A DNA stretch of 8,261 nucleotides from a bacterium (Candidatus Ratteibacteria) CG_4_9_14_3_um_filter_41_21 (GTDB lineage: Bacteria > Ratteibacteria > UBA8468). Location of the stretch: NCBI GenBank assembly GCA_002791075.1, contig PFWI01000021.1, forward strand, positions 1 to 8,261, written 5' to 3'. The translations under genes and the position numbers were made by a program. This document shows, in pieces, positions 6,345 through 8,261 of this stretch; the stretch's first letter is position 1; each line of letters starts with the position of its first letter. A model generated the notes under the pieces. It was not told the origin of the DNA and searched no databases. It was given only the letters and a program-made list of their open reading frames with translations.

Positions 6345-6764
6345 ATGAAGAATCATATCATTATCTTAGGAATTGTTGCATTGATATCTTCTGGTTTACT
6401 GTGTGGGTGCATGACAGCTGGTCAACATATGAAACAATTAGGATCAACTCAAGAGCGAGAGCTCACTGTTGGTACTGTCCAGAAGAAAATTCGCGTTGGA
6501 ATGTCTCAAGCTGATGTTGCTGAAGCATTGGGTTCACCTAATATTGTAACTAAAGACAGCACTGGTAAGGAAACTTGGATTTATGATAAAATCGCAACCG
6601 AAGCTTCCTATTCAAAAGATAGTGGTGGCGCATGGTTAATATTAGGAATATATGGTAAAGAGGCAGGAGCAGCCGGTACTACTCAAAAAACTCTAACCGT
6701 AATTATTAAATTCAACGAGAAAAGTTTGGTTGATTCTTTCACATATCACACCAGTAAATTTTAA
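6345..6764 (+). CDS. Small outer-membrane lipoprotein with BamE/SmpA-like domain
   Basis: A 139-residue lipoprotein. The hydrophobic signal (IIILGIVALISSGLL) ends in lipobox LCGC with Cys22, and Met at +2 does not call for inner-membrane retention. The mature part resembles the SmpA/OmlA (BamE) fold: a helix-forming VQKKIRVGMSQADVAEALGSP near residues 46-66, then ETWIYDK and TLTVIIKFNEKSLVDSFTYH. The 'vG.s..dV...lG.P' turn followed by 'W.Y' and 'F....v' strands is typical of the superfamily. In BamE the domain supports outer-membrane protein assembly, but many BamE-like lipoproteins have other or unknown roles, and this one has an extra Gly/Ala-rich insert (GGAWLILGIYGKEAGAAG, about 97-114). 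The start has a purine-rich AAGGGGGGAG tract directly upstream (6333-6342). It probably shares the transcript of the lipoprotein gene before it. Confidence 0.85.
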   Translation: MKNHIIILGIVALISSGLLCGCMTAGQHMKQLGSTQERELTVGTVQKKIRVGMSQADVAEALGSPNIVTKDSTGKETWIYDKIATEASYSKDSGGAWLILGIYGKEAGAAGTTQKTLTVIIKFNEKSLVDSFTYHTSKF

Positions 6765-6811
6765 ATTTAGTAATCCTATAGACAAATACTTCACTGCCTC
6801 AATTTAGCCAA

Positions 6812-6842
6812 AAGTTCAAATTCAACTGTCATATTGCATCCA
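6812..6842 (+). repeat. Diverged direct repeat, copy B (overlaps hairpin arm)
   Basis: Matches 5656-5686 at 25 of 31 positions. The second half of this copy forms the left arm of the hairpin at 6828-6873; copy A has no equivalent right arm in the same place. The two copies bracket the lipoprotein operon. Confidence 0.5.
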
Positions 6843-6873
6843 TAACATTCTGACGTTGTGGACGCAACATGAC
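6828..6873. repeat. Long imperfect hairpin (19-bp arms, 8-base loop)
   Basis: The left arm (6828-6846) and right arm (6855-6873) pair at 15 positions by Watson-Crick rules. A sixteenth is a T-G wobble, and two isolated A-C mismatches remain. The loop is ATTCTGAC. There is no T-tract afterwards, so it is not a classical intrinsic terminator. It also lacks attC boxes at its outer ends. It could be a REP-like or MITE-like palindrome, an mRNA 3'-end stabiliser for the lipoprotein operon, or a DNA-binding site. Confidence 0.7.
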
Positions 6874-6888
6874 CTTCCCAATATGAAT

Positions 6889-6923
6889 TTATCAGATTGA
6901 TCTTATCTGAAATTATCTGATAA
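6889..6923. repeat. Inverted repeat TTATCAGAT...ATCTGATAA
   Basis: Perfect 9-bp arms (6889-6897 and 6915-6923) surround a 17-base spacer that holds a further TTATCTGA (6903-6910) in direct orientation to the right arm. Three related half-sites in 35 bases look like a possible operator for the gene cluster starting at 7051. A simple AT-rich coincidence cannot be excluded. Confidence 0.45.
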
Positions 6924-7050
6924 CCAAGAAGGAGTAAAAATCTAAATTAAAAAATAGTGAGTAGCAGGGTGGGGTAGTAGATGGAACAGTCAGAAATTGT
7001 TAGCTGAATTCGTATAAAGGTTGCAAAAGAAAGGTTAAGAATAGGGTAGA

Positions 7051-7593
7051 ATGAAAAAAGGCGTTATCGATAGCCTCTCTCCAGACGAAGCAAAGAGAAT
7101 TTTGAATATCTTGGTAGAAAGGGATAAATCTCTGAGGAAAGAGGCTGAAAAACTTGCAAACGATATACTGAAAGAAGTAGATATGGAAGGAATTGCAGAG
7201 GATGTATTGTTTGAATTAAATAACCTTGATGTTCATGAGGTATGGGATAATTCAGGGGGGAGATCGGATGGTAGTTATGTTGAACCAGGTGAGTGTGCAA
7301 TTGGGATGGTCGAGGAAGTTATTGAGCCTTATGTTGAAGAGATGAAAAGGTATTCTAAATTAGGGTTTCATAAACAGGCGTTTGCAATATGTTGCGGAGT
7401 GATATTAGGTCTCTATAAATTTGAATATAAATCAACCACAGAATTCAAGGATTGGGCAGTAGATGCACCCGGAGAAATTGCTGGCTATATCCTTGATGAA
7501 GCAGTAAAGCTTAAGATTATTAAAAGGGATAATTTCAAGAAGTTTACTGAAGAATTCATTCCCAATTGGAAGGATGATTTGGCAAGGAATTGA
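7051..7593 (+). CDS. Conserved-looking hypothetical protein, acidic and mostly helical
   Basis: A 180-residue soluble protein that I do not recognise by name. It has no signal peptide or membrane segment. The N-terminal half (LSPDEAKRILNILVERD...) looks like paired amphipathic helices, followed by LDVHEVWDNSG and a glycine-rich turn (GGRSDGSYVEP). The second half has more helices (EEVIEPYVEEMKRY), a Cys-Cys pair (CCGVILGLYKFE, residues 114-115) and DWAVDAPGEIAGYILDE. The well-formed motif-like blocks suggest a real conserved family. ATG 7051 has AGGG four bases upstream. The stop TGA overlaps the ATG of a short ORF (TGATG), and the next longer gene begins 72 bases later, so it probably heads a three- or four-gene operon. 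A possible operator lies at 6889-6923. Confidence 0.75.
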   Translation: MKKGVIDSLSPDEAKRILNILVERDKSLRKEAEKLANDILKEVDMEGIAEDVLFELNNLDVHEVWDNSGGRSDGSYVEPGECAIGMVEEVIEPYVEEMKRYSKLGFHKQAFAICCGVILGLYKFEYKSTTEFKDWAVDAPGEIAGYILDEAVKLKIIKRDNFKKFTEEFIPNWKDDLARN

Positions 7594-7658
7594 TGTTCGG
7601 AGTATTTAACGAACTGAATAAGGCACTTCGCAATATGGGATTTTCATTTCCTTCCTAA
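7593..7658 (+). CDS. Possible 21-residue ORF linking two genes
   Basis: ATG 7593 overlaps the TGA of the gene before it (TGATG), and the ORF ends at TAA 7656-7658, seven bases before ATG 7666. The peptide starts MFGVFNELNKAL and ends GFSFPS. The following gene has no visible ribosome site, so passage of ribosomes through this ORF could deliver them to 7666 by translational coupling. It could also be the remnant of a longer gene, or chance. Confidence 0.3.
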   Translation: MFGVFNELNKALRNMGFSFPS

Positions 7659-7665
7659 ATAAACA

Positions 7666-8130
7666 ATGATAGATGTTATAAAGTATTGTGAGGCAGCTGA
7701 ACATATAAAAGAAGAGTTTGGCCTGGAAAAATCGCTGAAATATCTGATTGGTGAGAAGTTTCATTCTTGTCTAAAACAATTGAAATGGTCTTTATCTTCT
7801 GCAAAAGAAACAGAAGAAAAGCTAAAAAGAGATAAGAATTTTCCCGAGAGGACAAAACAAGATTTAGAGGAAAACTTAGAGTACGAAAAGAAATTAATTG
7901 CAGGGCTGATGAGGGATAGAGACTTATTTGTTTCCAAAATCCGTGAAATTTATCAGCCTTATGAAATCAAGGATTTTCTGGATAATATTATGGCATTTGG
8001 GTCCGCTGAACAGTTTTTAACAGAAGAAGAATACAGGGAATGGCTGGGCAAAGGGATCTTGCAGAAAAATGTTGTTGATGAAGCAGAGGATGTTTTAATA
8101 CTGGAAGAGATGAAGCAACTTTTGTTATGA
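7666..8130 (+). CDS. Hypothetical protein with a central coiled coil
   Basis: A 154-residue cytoplasmic protein of unknown family. Residues about 32-95 are strongly charged and helical (LKQLKWSLSSAKETEEKL, DLEENLEYEKKLIAGLM), with heptad-like spacing that suggests a coiled coil or helical hairpin. The C-terminus is acidic and helical (AEQFLTEEEYREWL, DEAEDVLILEEMKQ). ATG 7666 is the first start after an in-frame stop at 7660-7662 and lacks a ribosome site, fitting coupled translation from upstream. Its stop overlaps the start of the next gene (ATGA, 8127-8130). The close packing with both neighbours suggests that their products work together, perhaps as a complex, but no function can be read from the sequence. 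Confidence 0.7.
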   Translation: MIDVIKYCEAAEHIKEEFGLEKSLKYLIGEKFHSCLKQLKWSLSSAKETEEKLKRDKNFPERTKQDLEENLEYEKKLIAGLMRDRDLFVSKIREIYQPYEIKDFLDNIMAFGSAEQFLTEEEYREWLGKGILQKNVVDEAEDVLILEEMKQLLL

Positions 8131-8261
8131 AAAATAAAGAGAAAAAAGAACGGTTAAAAAAACTGATAGAGGGAGCTACTATTGATACCTACAGCCTTGC
8201 ATTACTCAAACCAACACGAATTTGCCAACTTAAATCTTGCCTGAAGTTGTCCGGTGACCAA
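8127..8261 (+). CDS. N-terminus of an unidentified gene (cut by window edge)
   Basis: ATG 8127 overlaps the preceding stop in an ATGA junction, and the frame stays open to the last base, giving 45 residues. It starts with a lysine/glutamate-rich helix (MKNKEKKERLKKLIEG), then a short hydrophobic stretch (YSLALLK) and two cysteines (ICQLKSC). Nothing identifies the family. The overlap supports it as the next gene of the cluster that begins at 7051. Confidence 0.6.
   Translation, partial: MKNKEKKERLKKLIEGATIDTYSLALLKPTRICQLKSCLKLSGDQ

Noticed and set aside
6995..7001. GTTAGCT as the right box of a fourth attC
   Set aside because: It breaks the GTTRRRY pattern at one position, and no RYYYAAC box with a pairing interior lies at a suitable distance upstream.
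6765..7050. Possible small gene or CRISPR repeats in the intergenic region
   Set aside because: No convincing open frame on either strand and no regularly spaced repeats; only the hairpin and the short inverted repeat are supported.

Overview
The window looks like part of an integron gene-cassette array from an AT-rich Gram-negative bacterium. The evidence is three attC-like recombination sites on the + strand, each just downstream of an ORF, and two predicted outer-membrane lipoproteins, one with a BamE/SmpA-like domain. No integron integrase is in view, so this is either the inner part of a complete integron or an array that has lost its integrase. The sequence alone does not identify the species. 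Every gene I can support is on the + strand.

Layout. (1) Bases 1-243 hold the 3' end of a small gene and its attC site. (2) Bases 244-4169 form a very large cassette. It encoded a 933-residue protein: an N-terminal region of unknown function, a superfamily 1 helicase core (UPF1/DNA2-like) and a C-terminal Vsr/DUF559-type PD-(D/E)XK nuclease. An IS1595-family insertion sequence (977-1961) now interrupts it, with perfect 24-bp terminal inverted repeats and an 8-bp target duplication. (3) Bases 4170-5579 form a cassette for a stand-alone PD-(D/E)XK nuclease-like protein, ending in the best-formed attC of the window. (4) Bases 5580-6764 hold a near-consensus sigma70 promoter and a two-gene lipoprotein operon. 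(5) Bases 6765-7050 are non-coding, with a striking 19-bp imperfect hairpin and a second short palindrome. (6) Bases 7051-8261 hold a tightly packed cluster of unrecognised genes, with the last cut by the window edge.

How the parts may work together. Two consecutive cassettes carry nuclease-type proteins, one of them a helicase-nuclease fusion resembling single-protein anti-phage systems. This suggests a small defence array, which is an inference from domain content and context. The IS insertion adds 993 bp (985 bp plus the 8-bp duplication), a multiple of three. Precise excision would therefore restore one open frame, whereas at present the N-terminal helicase segment reads straight into the transposase. 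The lipoprotein operon has its own promoter. With the genes beyond it, it may lie outside the array, because I find no attC after base 5579.
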